A stretch of DNA of 32,932 nt, from NCBI GenBank assembly GCA_020201305.1, contig JAIVHC010000010.1, positions 1 to 32,932 of the forward strand, given 5' to 3'. This stretch comes from Geobacteraceae bacterium. GTDB taxonomy: Bacteria > Desulfobacterota > Desulfuromonadia > Desulfuromonadales > Desulfuromonadaceae. This document shows positions 32,496-32,932 of the stretch, one piece after another. A program made the position numbers and the translations under genes. Positions within the stretch are counted from its first letter, which is position 1. Each line of letters starts with the position of its first letter. The notes beneath the pieces are model-generated. The model saw nothing but the letters and a program-made list of their open reading frames with translations, was not told where the DNA came from and did not search any database.

Positions 32496-32932
32496 ATGTG
32501 TTATCCCCAGATTTAAATACACGGAATGTGATCAGATGATTATTATTGATGCTTTTTGATGCTTTCGCAAAAAATCATAAGGTGGCTAAGCAAAAATTTC
32601 GACCTACAAGGCCTGGTGGTTTTTCAGGGACGAAGGCATCCATCAGGTATGTCGAGGTCCTGAAAAAACGCCGTAACGCCGAAGGGCGAACTTTTTGCGA
32701 CGCCATCATTATTTACCCTTATTCATTCTGTATGTGAACTGTTATACGAAGATGCTAGCATATAATGGATGTCCAGACCATACATACAAGCGTAGCATCA
32801 GGACAGGTGTAATTTAAGGGCTGAATTTAAAATGATCAGAAATTTGTAGCTAAATTTTTTTATTTCAGAGGTCGAATAAAGGGTTGAGTTGTTTACGCTG
32901 ATAGATTAGTCTTTGTTTAGCGTGAGGACAAG
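32496..32932. other. Gene-free end of the window, upstream of clpS
   Basis: No coding sequence is convincing here. The short open frame 32546-32737 lies mostly within the palindromic element. The stretch holds that element (32581-32707), an AT-rich end with TATAAT at 32761-32766 on the plus strand and TTGTAT at 32789-32784 on the minus strand. A promoter for clpS must lie in or beyond it, but none is clear, and the element lies between any distal promoter and clpS. Confidence 0.6.
32581..32707. repeat. Nested palindromic element of about 127 bp
   Basis: The outer arms 32581-32604 (GGTGGCTAAGCAAAAA then TTTCGACC) and 32684-32707 (GGGCGAACTTTTTGCG then ACGCCATC) pair at 18 of 24 positions. The inner arms 32615-32631 (GGTGGTTTTTCAGGGAC) and 32656-32672 (GGTCCTGAAAAAACGCC) pair at most positions, with a 24-base loop. 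The RNA from either strand could fold to a long hairpin with two A/T stretches. I recall similar palindromes between genes of Desulfuromonas and Geobacter relatives, so it may be a dispersed REP- or MITE-like element; one copy is seen here. Confidence 0.65.

Noticed and set aside
32546..32737. A 63-codon open frame near the window end
   Set aside because: Most of it lies in the palindromic element and it lacks a ribosome binding site and any known motif.
32734..32766. A plus-strand promoter with TATAAT at 32761-32766
   Set aside because: No -35 box is found at a normal distance and no plus-strand gene follows within the window.

Overview
The window is bacterial chromosome, gene dense and about half GC. 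It starts inside tuf and runs through a complete S10-spc-alpha ribosomal cluster (1-14752). Next come tryptophan genes with a DEAD-box helicase and a uracil-DNA glycosylase (14782-23439), an accD-folC-lptD block (23501-27760), a J-domain protein and a formate/nitrite-type channel (27926-29405), and a minus-strand clpS-clpA-aat block (32495-29402). The last 400 bp hold a palindromic element and no gene. The order trpA-accD-folC-lptD, the J-domain protein, zinc-type S14 and frequent TTG starts suggest a Desulfuromonadales/Geobacter-like (former deltaproteobacterial) organism. That placement is from memory of gene order and protein style, with moderate confidence; the species is not identified.

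Region 1 supplies translation (EF-Tu, ribosomal proteins), the Sec channel SecY, adenylate kinase, methionine aminopeptidase and the RNA polymerase alpha subunit. It ends at a strong intrinsic terminator after rplQ. Region 2 encodes tryptophan synthesis from chorismate (trpE, G, D, C, F, B). trpA lies apart from trpB, beyond a helicase gene and a family 5 UDG gene, and heads a run with accD (fatty acid synthesis), folC (folate polyglutamylation) and lptD (LPS export). Region 3, on the minus strand, is an N-degron module: Aat tags proteins, ClpS recognises them and ClpA unfolds them.

The most striking feature is a series of internal deletions. Six genes that are otherwise well conserved each lack one internal block of about 25 to 90 codons, with good family sequence on both sides: rplD (in frame), rpsK (frameshift), trpG (frameshift), lptD (frameshift), the FNT channel gene (in frame) and clpA (frameshift). 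Two of these encode ribosomal proteins that a growing cell is not expected to lose. All other genes look full length. The plainest explanation is that the sequenced or assembled molecule has lost short segments. A true genome with this pattern would be remarkable, so the junctions are reported one by one.

Other points of interest are a J-domain protein with four regular 28-29 residue repeats resembling MshEN/GspE-N repeats, and a nested palindromic element of about 127 bp at 32581-32707.
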